This document shows positions 27,618 through 35,840 of a stretch of 64,000 nt of DNA, piece after piece; positions within the stretch are counted from its first letter, which is position 1, and each line of letters starts with the position of its first letter. This DNA is from Paenibacillus oenotherae (lineage in GTDB: Bacteria; Bacillota; Bacilli; Paenibacillales; Paenibacillaceae). A program made the translations under genes and the position numbers. The DNA is taken from assembly GCF_019443105.1 (NCBI RefSeq), contig NZ_JAHZIJ010000006.1:124001-188000 (forward strand). Direction: 5' to 3'. A model generated the notes under the pieces. It was not told where the DNA came from. It worked only from the letters and a program-made list of their open reading frames with translations, and did no database searches.

Positions 27618-27668
27618 CGGGAGGGCACCAAGCAGTTTGAAGGTAAATAAGCTGCTTGATGCCCGCCC
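27618..27668. repeat. Long imperfect hairpin upstream of the SDR gene
   Basis: GGGCA-CAAGCAG pairs with CTGCTTG-TGCCC around a 17-base loop. No T-run on either side, so not a standard terminator. The rest of 27540-27680 shows nothing further. Confidence 0.55.
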
Positions 27669-27687
27669 GTATTAATACACCAAACAA

Positions 27688-27716
27688 AAAAGACCATGGC
27701 ATAATTCACCATGGCC
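27688..27716 (-). terminator. Terminator of the 26-residue peptide gene
   Basis: GGCCATGGTG-N7-CCATGGTC followed on the minus strand by TTTTTT. Confidence 0.8.
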
Positions 27717-27754
27717 CTATATCCTGAACCGCGCTAGTAAATAAAGCGAAGTTC

Positions 27755-27835
27755 TTAATTATCGGATGAGCGGGGACAATGAATGTTGTGCGCATACATG
27801 AGTACATTATTTGGAGCAAAGTACATGCTTTTCAT
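27755..27835 (-). CDS. Small peptide of 26 residues, unknown function
   Basis: The peptide starts MKSMYFAPNNVLMYAHN and ends CPRSSDN. It is not recognised. The case for a real gene is its surroundings: a consensus-grade promoter upstream, GGGAAAGGGTG seven bases before the ATG, a TAA stop, and a strong terminator 40 bp further on. Together they make a complete free-standing transcription unit of about 180 bases. There is no signal peptide or membrane segment. A structured RNA that happens to carry a short frame is the alternative. Confidence 0.5.
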   Translation of the reverse strand: MKSMYFAPNNVLMYAHNIHCPRSSDN

Positions 27836-27873
27836 TGTTATCACCCTTTCCCATCAAAGTAATTTCCACCACA

Positions 27874-27903
27874 AATATATACTTTATCATTTGACTATGT
27901 CAA
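27874..27903 (-). promoter_or_regulatory. Promoter of the small peptide gene
   Basis: TTGACA (27898-27903) and TATATA or TATATT (27874-27881) with 16- or 18-base spacing on the minus strand. Confidence 0.75.
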
Positions 27904-27941
27904 TAAAATCACCTCTCCAGTTGGGTCAGTTCATGTGCTTT

Positions 27942-28075
27942 CTATTTAAAAAACTTCTCGTTTTCCCACTTTTCTTGCTGCTGTTTCCGATCCCATTCCA
28001 AAAAATCTTGCATTTCTTTGTTTGTTAAATCCTTAAATTTCTTAGGTTCACTTATTCCGTTCTTCTATCGCTCAT
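27942..28075 (-). pseudogene. Frameshifted small hydrophilic protein gene
   Basis: CAAGGGGGAAAG precedes an ATG that opens MSDRRTE-stop. In another frame the same bases continue as NGISEPKKFKDLTNKEMQDF and on to EKWENEKFFK-stop, highly charged and helical. The good ribosome site and protein-like second frame suggest a roughly 45-residue gene broken by a small indel. Not recognised. Confidence 0.45.
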
Positions 28076-28232
28076 TGTACTTTCCCCCTTGAATTCATAG
28101 CAGCATAGTGATTACTAAATAAGCAATACATGTTTTGCTCATTAGTTAATCCTTGCACAATTACCATTAATGTATATTTATTGGAAATACCCTAAGGTTT
28201 GTTTAATTTCGTAAATAAATGCCGTTACGCAA

Positions 28233-28278
28233 CAAAAAACAGGACGATTATGGTGGAATCTGACCATAATCGTCCTGT
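28233..28278 (-). terminator. Terminator of kimA
   Basis: Perfect 16-bp stem (28239-28254 with 28263-28278) followed on the minus strand by TTTTTT. Confidence 0.9.
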
Positions 28279-28333
28279 AACGGAATTGCGTTATTTAGGC
28301 TGCAAGCATGACTTACTTCAATCCATGCTAATG

Positions 28334-30160
28334 TTATTTCTTCAGATGATAAGGAACAGTTGTAACCACGACATCTTTGCGATAGAGCAATCGAGCACGA
28401 ATATAGAAGCTCGTTTGATTGTGCAGAATATTGTGCCAGCCTTTTTTCGGAATGAATTGGGGAATAATGACCGACACTTGATAGTTTGACTCCTTGGCCT
28501 TCCGCTCTATCGTATCGACGAACTTCATGAACGGCTGGATAATACTCCTGTAAGGAGAGTGCAGGGTGACCAGCCTGATATCCGGCATCCAGTTCTTCCA
28601 TTTCTCCTCGAATACAGCCTCATCCTCGCGCTCGAATGGAATATGGACGGCGATGATCTGATCAGCAGAGAGCGATTTGGCATAATTGATCGAATGCTCC
28701 ACGACATGCGTAATACCTGCTACAGGAAGGATGATAACATTCCCTTTAATCGGGACAATCGGTTCGCAAGTCGATAAACGCAGCTGTTCGCCAACCGCCT
28801 CGTAGTGTTTGTTTATTTGTCGGAACAATAAGATGATCAGCGGCAAGAAAATTAAAACCGGCCATACCTGATTAAATTTTGTTAAAAAGAACATGATAGA
28901 GACCGTAAAGCTGATGACAGCACCAATGGTATTAATGATGAACCTGGTTACCCATCCCTTTGGCTTTTGTCTCAGCCATTTTAACATCATTCCGGACTGG
29001 GATAGTGTGAATGGAATAAAGACGCCTACCGCATAAAGCGGAATAAGCTGCTCGGTCTGCCCCTGAAACAGAATAATTAGCAAGATGGAGAAGGCCGCCA
29101 GCATAATGATGCCATTCGAATAGCCGAGTCGATCCCCTCGCGCTGCAAACATTCTAGGAATAAATTTATCCTTGGCAAGGTTCACCGCTAACAGCGGGAA
29201 TGCGGAATATCCTGTATTCGCGGCTAGAATCAAGATTAACGCAGTTGTTCCTTGTATAAAGAAGTACATAAAATGACGCCCAAAGGTTTGTTCGGCAATT
29301 TGAGAAACGACGGTGACCTCTTTGGCAGGCGATATTCCATAGTAGTACGCCAGGCATACAATACCGGAAAAAAGCAGCGCTAACAGTATGCCCATTGCCA
29401 TTAACGTTTTTGCTGCATTATTTGGCGATGGTGATTTGAAATTCGGAATTGCGTTAGATATCGCCTCAACGCCTGTTAAGGCGGAACTTCCTGAGGCGAA
29501 GGCTTTCAGCAATAGAAAAAGGCTGATTCCTGCTATCGGTGTCCCGATTGGAGCGTGCAGCTCGGGTGCAACGCCGCCGGACCAGATGTTGTAAAGCCCT
29601 GCCCCAATAAGTATGAACAGCGCGATAATAAACAAATATACCGGATAGGCGAGGATTGAGGCTGATTCGGTCACTCCGCGAAGATTCAAGATCGTGATCA
29701 GGATTACAAAAATGACGGCAATCGCCACCGTGTGATCATGCAGGCTTGGAAAAGCCGACGTAATGGCATCCGTTCCTGCCGAGACACTTACTGCTACAGT
29801 CAAAATATAGTCTACTAGCAGAGATCCTCCCGCGATCAAGCCGGGATACTTGCCAAGATTCTCCTTAGAGACAACGTAAGCCCCACCGCCATGGGGATAT
29901 GCAAAAATAATTTGCCGATAAGATAAAATCAAAGCCAGCAATAAAATGAGTACGCCAAGCGCAATTGGAACAGAATACCATAGGGCTGCCGCGCTGATTG
30001 TAATCAATACGAGCAAAATTTGCTCCGGTCCATACGCGACGGATGACAAGGCATCTGATGACAGTATCGCCAGCGCTTTTGTTTTGTTAAGCTTCTGTTC
30101 CCCTAGCTCAGTTGATTTCAACGGCCGCCCAATCAGGATCCGTTTGAGACTAGTTAACAT
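28334..30160 (-). CDS. kimA: KimA-type potassium importer (APC superfamily)
   Basis: A 608-residue membrane protein. The first about 470 residues hold 12 helices; the last about 130 form a cytoplasmic domain. The opening (GRPLKSTELGEQKLNKTKAL, then AILSSDALSSVAYGPEQILL) and the SYRQIIFAYPHGGGAYVVSKE segment are characteristic of B. subtilis KimA/YdaO. That protein brings in K+ with protons at high affinity and is inhibited by c-di-AMP. The assignment is strengthened by a c-di-AMP riboswitch in its leader, as in B. subtilis. The ATG at 30160 follows GGCGGTG; a GTG three codons earlier is the alternative. A strong terminator ends the unit. Confidence 0.92.
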   Translation of the reverse strand: MLTSLKRILIGRPLKSTELGEQKLNKTKALAILSSDALSSVAYGPEQILLVLITISAAALWYSVPIALGVLILLLALILSYRQIIFAYPHGGGAYVVSKENLGKYPGLIAGGSLLVDYILTVAVSVSAGTDAITSAFPSLHDHTVAIAVIFVILITILNLRGVTESASILAYPVYLFIIALFILIGAGLYNIWSGGVAPELHAPIGTPIAGISLFLLLKAFASGSSALTGVEAISNAIPNFKSPSPNNAAKTLMAMGILLALLFSGIVCLAYYYGISPAKEVTVVSQIAEQTFGRHFMYFFIQGTTALILILAANTGYSAFPLLAVNLAKDKFIPRMFAARGDRLGYSNGIIMLAAFSILLIILFQGQTEQLIPLYAVGVFIPFTLSQSGMMLKWLRQKPKGWVTRFIINTIGAVISFTVSIMFFLTKFNQVWPVLIFLPLIILLFRQINKHYEAVGEQLRLSTCEPIVPIKGNVIILPVAGITHVVEHSINYAKSLSADQIIAVHIPFEREDEAVFEEKWKNWMPDIRLVTLHSPYRSIIQPFMKFVDTIERKAKESNYQVSVIIPQFIPKKGWHNILHNQTSFYIRARLLYRKDVVVTTVPYHLKK

Positions 30161-30234
30161 TGTGATCACCGCCGATAGTGTGAATTAGTTTCTTTTCATT
30201 CAAATTTAATGTCTCCACTCTGCTGAATTTTAGC

Positions 30235-30266
30235 ACAGCAAACAACCGCAAGGTCTCCTCTTGCGG
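30235..30266 (-). terminator. Riboswitch-controlled terminator before kimA
   Basis: CCGCAAG-N7-CTTGCGG followed by TTGTTTGC on the minus strand, between the c-di-AMP aptamer and the kimA start. Confidence 0.8.
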
Positions 30267-30284
30267 CTCTCATCACCGAAGTCG

Positions 30285-30431
30285 TCTCACCTCTCTAATG
30301 ACGCTTACGAGGTTAGCTGCCGGATTCGGGCCACTAGAGTTGCCCTACAGTGCTCTTGCACTGATTCACCCCGGACACTTTGTTCAAAGTGTCATTGGTT
30401 CCCCCGTTTTCTAAAGAAATTCAGCGGTTGT
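30285..30431 (-). promoter_or_regulatory. c-di-AMP (ydaO-type) riboswitch
   Basis: The RNA carries the diagnostic blocks in order: GGGGGAACC, CGGGGTGAATC, GTAGGGCAACTCTAGTGG, CCCGAATCCGGCAGCTAACC and CGTAAGCGT. High c-di-AMP, a sign of ample potassium, should favour the terminator that follows and shut off kimA. Confidence 0.95.
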
Positions 30432-30437
30432 GTGATG

Positions 30438-30466
30438 ATCATAACGCGTTCAAAACAGACTGTAAA
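30438..30466 (-). promoter_or_regulatory. Promoter of the riboswitch-kimA unit
   Basis: TTTACA (30461-30466), 17 bases, TATGAT (30438-30443) on the minus strand; transcription would start near 30431. Confidence 0.7.
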
Positions 30467-30647
30467 ATTGCATTTACGCTCAAAAAACTTTGATTACAGG
30501 AGTTTTTACGTATGTATGCGGTTACATTTATTGTTATTGCCGAAGTTGATACCTGATAAATGAATTATCCCGTATTATCGCTTATTCTCATACTATTCAG
30601 TCCAAGAATCGATCAGATAATCCCTTGCCCTGGCCCACTAACAAACC

Positions 30648-30698
30648 AAAAAAAAGGTTATCGGCTGCGCATTCAATCCGTTAGCGCAACCGACAACC
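30648..30698 (-). terminator. Terminator after a 49-codon reading frame
   Basis: GGTTGTCGGTTGCGC pairs with GCGCAGCCGATAACC around 13 bases, followed on the minus strand by TTTTTTTT. Located 20 bp past the stop codon of the small frame. Confidence 0.85.
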
Positions 30699-30717
30699 TA
30701 TTTTCATAGAGAGGTAC

Positions 30718-30867
30718 TTATTCGTTTGGGTGTTTACAATTTATTACTCCGACCTGGAAATCATCTTCGTATATCATCTCACCAGGTATTTCAGAAGAAA
30801 CCGATTTTAATAATTCAACATCGTATTTCTGCGCAATATCAAAAAACGGCTTCAATTGCCTGTGCAC
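30718..30867 (-). CDS. Small protein or gene fragment, 49 residues
   Basis: GTG start after GAGGTG. The product contains FFDIAQKYDVELLKSVSSEI and ends VGVINCKHPNE; acidic and soluble. Not recognised. A very strong terminator follows, which argues that something is transcribed here. It could be the surviving C-terminal part of a larger protein, because no promoter was seen and copy R6 begins right behind it. Confidence 0.4.
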   Translation of the reverse strand: MHRQLKPFFDIAQKYDVELLKSVSSEIPGEMIYEDDFQVGVINCKHPNE

Positions 30868-30904
30868 ACATCACCTCATAAGCTCTCTGTGCTCGATCTA
30901 TGAA

Positions 30905-31090
30905 CATTCCTGCGAAAATGCAGGTTTATCCTCATTCTGGCCAACTGAAGAGCGAATGCCTGCCAGAGTGCAGTAATTTCGTCGTATTTCCTCTCAATCG
31001 GCCAATTCCGCTTCCTATTCCTGCGTAATCGCAGGCATTCTAGCATTCACGGATTTTTTAACCGGAAAGCCTGCACTTACGCAGGCTTCC
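30905..31090 (-). repeat. Intergenic triple-hairpin element, copy R6 (inverted, four hairpins)
   Basis: Read on the minus strand the hairpins lie at 31085-31070, 31035-31020, 30974-30959 and 30924-30909, so spacing is 50, 61 and 50. Three of the four have perfect CCTGC/GCAGG arms. The third keeps the CTGCACTCTGGCAGGCATT sequence seen in R3. The only copy on this strand. Confidence 0.85.
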
Positions 31091-31145
31091 TTCTATAACT
31101 GCCGGGCTTGAAGCCATCTCTGATTGAAGTCCGTCCGCCAGACTT

Positions 31146-31796
31146 TCAAAGGCAGCCTGACCGGGCAAGCCGGAATCCGAGATCCTCAATACGAAAGGTC
31201 GGGTGGCTGCGTCTCCGGCATGTCGCACCGCAGCCTCTGGCCACTTCGGCCCAGCTTCCACCGCGAAAAATCCGGTAAGAGCCGTATACTTCCTCATCAT
31301 ATAAATCCCAGCACCATTCCCAGACATTCCCCAGCATGTCATACAGCCCCCATGCATTCGGCTCCTTTTGGCCTACTTCATGAACACTTCCGCCCGAGTT
31401 TTCCTTGTACCAGGCAATGGCGTCGAGCTCTCCATATCTATATCCTGCAGTTCCTGCCTTACATGCAAATTGCCACTCCGCCTCAGTAGGGAGCCGATAG
31501 CCGTCTGCATCCCAATCACAGATCGTGTGCTCCCCATCCTCACTGATCGAATAACATTCTTTCAATCCGGCATCCCGAGAAAGCAGGTTGCAAAAGGAAA
31601 TCGCATCCTCCCAAGAAATATTCACAATCGGCTCTCGCCCGCTGTCTGAAGCATCCTGCGTTTGACTAACAGCCGCCGCATACAGCTCCGTAGTTACAGG
31701 ATACGGGGCAAGCAGAAACGGCCTTATTGCGGCCTTCCACTTCCTCTTAGTCCGGTCATCTCTTAATTCTAGCTCTCCGCCTGGAATTTGTATCAT
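31146..31796 (-). CDS. Formylglycine-generating-enzyme (SUMF1) family protein
   Basis: A 216-residue protein of the FGE-sulfatase fold. MIQIPGGELELRDDRTKRKW opens the fold, RLPTEAEWQFACKAGTAGYR is the family hallmark, and GLYDMLGNVWEWCWDLYDEE and IFRGGSWAEVARGCGATCRR close it. Family members oxidise cysteine in sulfatases or take part in ergothioneine-type and other modifications. No sulfatase gene is seen nearby, and the protein is shorter than FGE itself (about 280), so the substrate is open. Cys residues are present in the GGSW...C region, which in true FGE bind copper. It stands alone. Confidence 0.82.
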   Translation of the reverse strand: MIQIPGGELELRDDRTKRKWKAAIRPFLLAPYPVTTELYAAAVSQTQDASDSGREPIVNISWEDAISFCNLLSRDAGLKECYSISEDGEHTICDWDADGYRLPTEAEWQFACKAGTAGYRYGELDAIAWYKENSGGSVHEVGQKEPNAWGLYDMLGNVWEWCWDLYDEEVYGSYRIFRGGSWAEVARGCGATCRRRSHPTFRIEDLGFRLARSGCL

Positions 31797-31950
31797 TGGA
31801 TAATTAACCTGGCTCCCTATTGCATGTTCCCCCTAATCTAAGTTTACTAAAAGCATGATTCATGCTTCGAATTTTCTTCACTATACCCTCAGTCTATATG
31901 AAAGTCCACGAAAATATGGAAACAAGCATTTTGCGTCTTTGAGCAGATAT

Positions 31951-33159
31951 TTACCCTTTCAATACATTCTTCTTCTTCAAAAAGACATTTAACCTCTCGG
32001 ATAACAAGAGCATAGCCGCTGCTGACACAACGATATACAAAGGGAAAATCCCGATTGTCGATAAGGAAGCAAGAAACCCGAGAAGCGGAGGCATAAGCGT
32101 ACTTCCGGTATAGGCGACCGCCATTTGATAGCCCATAATGGTCTGGGAATGCTTTTTCCCGAAGCGGACTGGTGTTTCATGCAGCATGCACGGATAGATC
32201 GGTGCCAGACCTAGACCCACGATCATAAAGCCTGCAAGGGAGAAACCGGACGGCAGTGGCAGAATCAGAAGCAGCGCACCGGCCAATGCCGTTATTTGGC
32301 CCACCCGAATGAGAAGACGGTTGCTTATCTTGAACGTAATGAATCCGCTGACAAATCGGCCGATGGTGATGCCTGCGTAATAGATGGCCACCCATTGCGA
32401 GGCCGCGGCTGCGTCCAACCCTTTTACATTTACCAGAAAGCTGCTTCCCCACAGGCCCAGGGTTGCTTCGATCCCGCAATAGAACAAGAAGGAAGCGAGG
32501 GCGAGCTTAACGCCTTTTATCGCTAGCGGTTTGACGACTTTGTCCCTTTCATCTTCCACCCAGCTGCCCTCATCCCCATGCTCTTCACCCGACGCACCGC
32601 CGCGGTTTCTCGCGACGCGATCCCACAAAGGCAAAGTCAAGAAAAGGATGACAACCAGGGCAAACTGAATGGCTGAAACAGTCAGGTATCCATCTCTCCA
32701 GGAAGAATGCCCCATCATGAATTGCCCCATAATGATAGGCCCAAGAGTAGCGCCAACTCCCCAGAAACAGTGAAGCCAGCTCATGTGATGCGCCTTGTAA
32801 TGCGCGGCAACGTAATTGTTTAATCCGGCGTCAACAGAGCCTCCGCCCAGTCCAAGCGGGATCGCACAAATAATCAGCCATGCAAGTGATGGTGCAAAAG
32901 AGAAGCCGAGCAGCGCACCTGCAGTCATGATACAGCTGACAAGTGTGACTTTGCCCGTGCCAAACCGTTTCAACACGGCTCCGCTTGCCAGACTGGACAC
33001 AATTGTGCCCGCCGCAATGATCATATAAAGCAGACCTGCCGTCTCAAGCGGCGCATGATAGTCCGATTGCATGACAGGCCATACCGCTCCCAGTAAGGAA
33101 TCGGGCAGCCCCAGGCTGATGAAAGCCAAATAGATAATCAATAGAAAGTAAGTTGCCAT
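31951..33159 (-). CDS. MFS transporter
   Basis: A 402-residue protein with 12 predicted helices in two halves joined by a charged loop (about residues 185-215, RVARNRGGASGEEHGDEGSW). Helix 1 carries FISLGLPDSLLGAVWPVMQ, a sequence typical of the FucP/YbjJ-like branch that often moves sugars. It lies 30 bp downstream of a ROK regulator on the same strand, so a carbohydrate substrate is plausible. No catabolic gene is nearby to name it. Confidence 0.82.
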   Translation of the reverse strand: MATYFLLIIYLAFISLGLPDSLLGAVWPVMQSDYHAPLETAGLLYMIIAAGTIVSSLASGAVLKRFGTGKVTLVSCIMTAGALLGFSFAPSLAWLIICAIPLGLGGGSVDAGLNNYVAAHYKAHHMSWLHCFWGVGATLGPIIMGQFMMGHSSWRDGYLTVSAIQFALVVILFLTLPLWDRVARNRGGASGEEHGDEGSWVEDERDKVVKPLAIKGVKLALASFLFYCGIEATLGLWGSSFLVNVKGLDAAAASQWVAIYYAGITIGRFVSGFITFKISNRLLIRVGQITALAGALLLILPLPSGFSLAGFMIVGLGLAPIYPCMLHETPVRFGKKHSQTIMGYQMAVAYTGSTLMPPLLGFLASLSTIGIFPLYIVVSAAAMLLLSERLNVFLKKKNVLKG

Positions 33160-33189
33160 GTTGTTGTTCTCCTGATGTCTGATTTATTT

Positions 33190-34227
33190 TTATCGGGTCA
33201 TTGCAGTGATCATGAGGTTAAGGCCGAGCTTCTGCAAGCCATTTAAGTAATCCTGCTTCCAATCGCTCATTGTGAGTGCAGGAAGATGCTCAGCCGGAAT
33301 GTAGACAGCGCTTCTTGATGCGATCTGATGAAGGATGGCAGCATCCACTTCCTCATGGCAAAAAATAATCGTATGCGGATTAATAATAGCTGTACATGAA
33401 GCGACCAGCCGGCTAATAGCATCCGCTCGCTCCTCGTGAAGAATTAACGGATCAGTTCCATTGTCATGCTGCAAAGCCTGTTGAAAATTCCGATTGTCAT
33501 ACTGAGGCACGAATGAAACTTCGCCGGAGAAGAACGTACTCCCACGTACTACATCTCCATTGATTAATATGCCGGCACCCGGACCATTCTGACCGAAATA
33601 CAAGTAGATCAGGGATGGATTGTCATTATTGCTCTTATTGTTGTAGTAGCCCAGAACGGCAGCATTCATATCATTCTCTACGACGACAGGAATAGACAAA
33701 CGTTCTTCAAAAAATCCTTTCAAATCAAAATCATGAAACTGCTCGTAGTCCGGGATATGGATGATCCGGCCATTATTGACTGAGCCGGGCACCCCAATGG
33801 CCAGCGCACTGATCTTCGGATAGCGGAGGATGATCGCTTCAATATGCTTCGACAGACCTTGAATATCATCCATCAGGACGCTGGGGGCGGTACCTTTTTC
33901 TTTCACTTCGCCCAAGCAATTAAAAATTGCATAATTCGTTTCTGTTTTCTCCAAAAATATAGCCACACCGAGCATGAATTCCGGATTGTATGCATATCTT
34001 GTGGCTCTTCTTCCGCCGCTGGAGTTATCAATGCCAGCTACAACCAGCTCTCCCTCCCTCTCCATTTGGGCAAAGAACTTGCTGATCGTCGGAAAGCTGA
34101 TTCCTAGCTTTGTGCTCAGTTCCGCTTTGGTTGCACTACCGAGTGACAGCAAGGCTGTACGTATGCCGCTTAGAATAACCATCTTCATATCTTTGGGAGT
34201 TGCAGGCAAATCATTCAAACGGTTCAC
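33190..34227 (-). CDS. ROK-family transcriptional regulator
   Basis: A 345-residue protein: winged helix (LGSATKAELSTKLGISFPTI, SKFFAQMEREGELV), then a ROK domain (ALAIGVPGSVNNGRI, VVVENDMNAAVLGYYNNKSN, GDVVRGSTFFSGEVSFVP). No Cys zinc cluster. The start is uncertain: GTG at 34227 lies close to GAGGCG, with TTG and ATG codons further in as alternatives. A 34-bp perfect palindrome sits just upstream, almost certainly an operator. It heads a two-gene unit with the MFS transporter. It resembles the other ROK protein in this window only at family level. Confidence 0.85.
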   Translation of the reverse strand: MNRLNDLPATPKDMKMVILSGIRTALLSLGSATKAELSTKLGISFPTISKFFAQMEREGELVVAGIDNSSGGRRATRYAYNPEFMLGVAIFLEKTETNYAIFNCLGEVKEKGTAPSVLMDDIQGLSKHIEAIILRYPKISALAIGVPGSVNNGRIIHIPDYEQFHDFDLKGFFEERLSIPVVVENDMNAAVLGYYNNKSNNDNPSLIYLYFGQNGPGAGILINGDVVRGSTFFSGEVSFVPQYDNRNFQQALQHDNGTDPLILHEERADAISRLVASCTAIINPHTIIFCHEEVDAAILHQIASRSAVYIPAEHLPALTMSDWKQDYLNGLQKLGLNLMITAMTR

Positions 34228-34236
34228 CGCCTCATG

Positions 34237-34270
34237 TTGTAACTTATTAAATACATTTAATAAGTTACAA
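34237..34270. promoter_or_regulatory. 34-bp perfect palindrome (probable ROK operator)
   Basis: Sixteen-base arms (34237-34252 and 34255-34270) around AC; the core is TTATTAAAT/ATTTAATAA. It ends 10 bp before the ROK start codon. Confidence 0.8.
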
Positions 34271-34334
34271 TGATGATAGCAGAAATTCCAACGAATGAAA
34301 AGCGCCGAGATGCCCTCAACTCTCCGAAGTAAAC

Positions 34335-34540
34335 GAAGGATACCTGCGAAAACGCAGGGATTTCGAGGAAAGTAGCTTTAATGAGTTGAATGCCTGCGAA
34401 CATGCAGGAATATGTGTTGGATTCGGGCGATATCGGCGAATTGCGCTGAAATACCTGCGCTTTGGCAGGCATATCGCTCTATGCAGGTCAGTCATGAGAA
34501 AAAAGATGCACATCCGCAGCTTCGGCTTACTTGTTCGCAG
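34335..34540 (+). repeat. Intergenic triple-hairpin element, copy R7 (diverged)
   Basis: Hairpins with perfect arms start at 34343, 34393 and 34454 (50 and 61): CCTGCGAAAACGCAGG, CCTGCGAACATGCAGG and CCTGCGCTTTGGCAGG. Outside the hairpins there is little identity to R1-R5 beyond GAGAAAAAAGATGC. Confidence 0.88.
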
Positions 34541-34648
34541 CAATAGCATCCACGCCTCTAAACGACCAATCCTACCTTAACGCTTGGCCAGAATCTTCCC
34601 CTTGGAGTCACCGCGCACCTCCTGCATGTTTTACAAGCCTGCACCATT

Positions 34649-35728
34649 TCAAGACAGGATCGAGTTGGCCTGTTGGATGATTTCAGATACGATATCCTCC
34701 GCTTTCTGGCTGTCCGTGAGCATTCTTGTACCTTGCCCTGACCATAGGGACATATATTCAGCATTGCTTTGCTCTGAAGCCGCATTTCTAATATCACGCG
34801 TCATCGTATTTTGTCCGGGAAATGGAATCGGCTCTATACCGCTCGCATCCCACCGCCGGATAAACGTGTTCACGATACCTCGGGCCGGACGGCCTGAGAA
34901 TGCCTTCGTGATGGTTGTGCTCTCTTCCGTACTTCTCAGTAGTGCCTCCTTATAAGAAGGGTGCGCACCGGATTCTGCCGCAGTCAAAAAACGGGTCCCC
35001 ATCTGCACGCCTTGTGCGCCAAGAGCAAGTGCAGCGGCTAATCCTCTGCCATCCATAATGCCCCCTGCCGCAATGACCGGAATTTGTACATGATCTGCAA
35101 TTTGTGGCACCAGTGCCATCGTACCAATGTTAGCGCCCATGGGATGAGCTGAAATATCAAACGTTCCCCGATGCCCGCCTGCTTCACTGCCTTGTGCAAC
35201 AATAGCATCGCAGCCAGCCTGTTCGGCCAGGACAGCCTCACTAACTGTCGTAGCCATCGTCACAATTCGAATGCCGGCTGACTTCGCTTTTTCCATATAC
35301 GATTCAGGAAGTACGCCGAACGCTGTGCTAATGACAGGGACTTTTTCTTCCAATAAGACATTGAACTGTTCTTCAAAATAATCCGGGGTATGAACGCTAT
35401 CCTCAAAGACAGGAGCGATCCCAAGCCCATCCCGCATCTTGTTCAGCTCCTGTTGAACCTCCTTGATTCCAGCATGGTCGTGAGCAGCATCCCGAATGGA
35501 GAAGAGATTAACCCCGAACGAAGCCTGGGACAGCTGTCGTATATCCCGTATCGCTCCCCGTATGGCGTCCGGCGTCATATACGCGGCTCCCAGCATGCCA
35601 AGTCCGCCTGCATTCGATACTGCCGCCGCCAAATTTACAGTGCCCGGCACACCAGCCATTCCTGCTAAAAAGATCGGATAACGGATATTAAATATCCGGC
35701 AAACCTCAGTTGTCAGTTGGATGCTCAT
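34649..35728 (-). CDS. Nitronate monooxygenase (2-nitropropane dioxygenase family)
   Basis: A 359-residue FMN TIM-barrel enzyme. It begins FNIRYPIFLAGMAGVPGTVN and carries AAVSNAGGLGMLGAAYMTPD. The FMN-binding segments are VAQGSEAGGHRGTFD and PVIAAGGIMDGRGLAAALAL, followed by GVQMGTRFLTAAESGAH. It oxidises alkyl nitronates to carbonyls and nitrite, or may act on a related compound. The His-containing GSEAGGHRG segment is conserved. Monocistronic as far as can be seen; copy R7 follows its 3' end. Confidence 0.92.
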   Translation of the reverse strand: MSIQLTTEVCRIFNIRYPIFLAGMAGVPGTVNLAAAVSNAGGLGMLGAAYMTPDAIRGAIRDIRQLSQASFGVNLFSIRDAAHDHAGIKEVQQELNKMRDGLGIAPVFEDSVHTPDYFEEQFNVLLEEKVPVISTAFGVLPESYMEKAKSAGIRIVTMATTVSEAVLAEQAGCDAIVAQGSEAGGHRGTFDISAHPMGANIGTMALVPQIADHVQIPVIAAGGIMDGRGLAAALALGAQGVQMGTRFLTAAESGAHPSYKEALLRSTEESTTITKAFSGRPARGIVNTFIRRWDASGIEPIPFPGQNTMTRDIRNAASEQSNAEYMSLWSGQGTRMLTDSQKAEDIVSEIIQQANSILS

Positions 35729-35840
35729 CGTGTATCCTACTCCCTCCCACGCCGATCAAGTGAACGATATCACACTGCTTCTTCGGATTCTTGACAGAAT
35801 TTCATCCAATTGAAGATGTTGAGCAAACGGCTCGTACACT

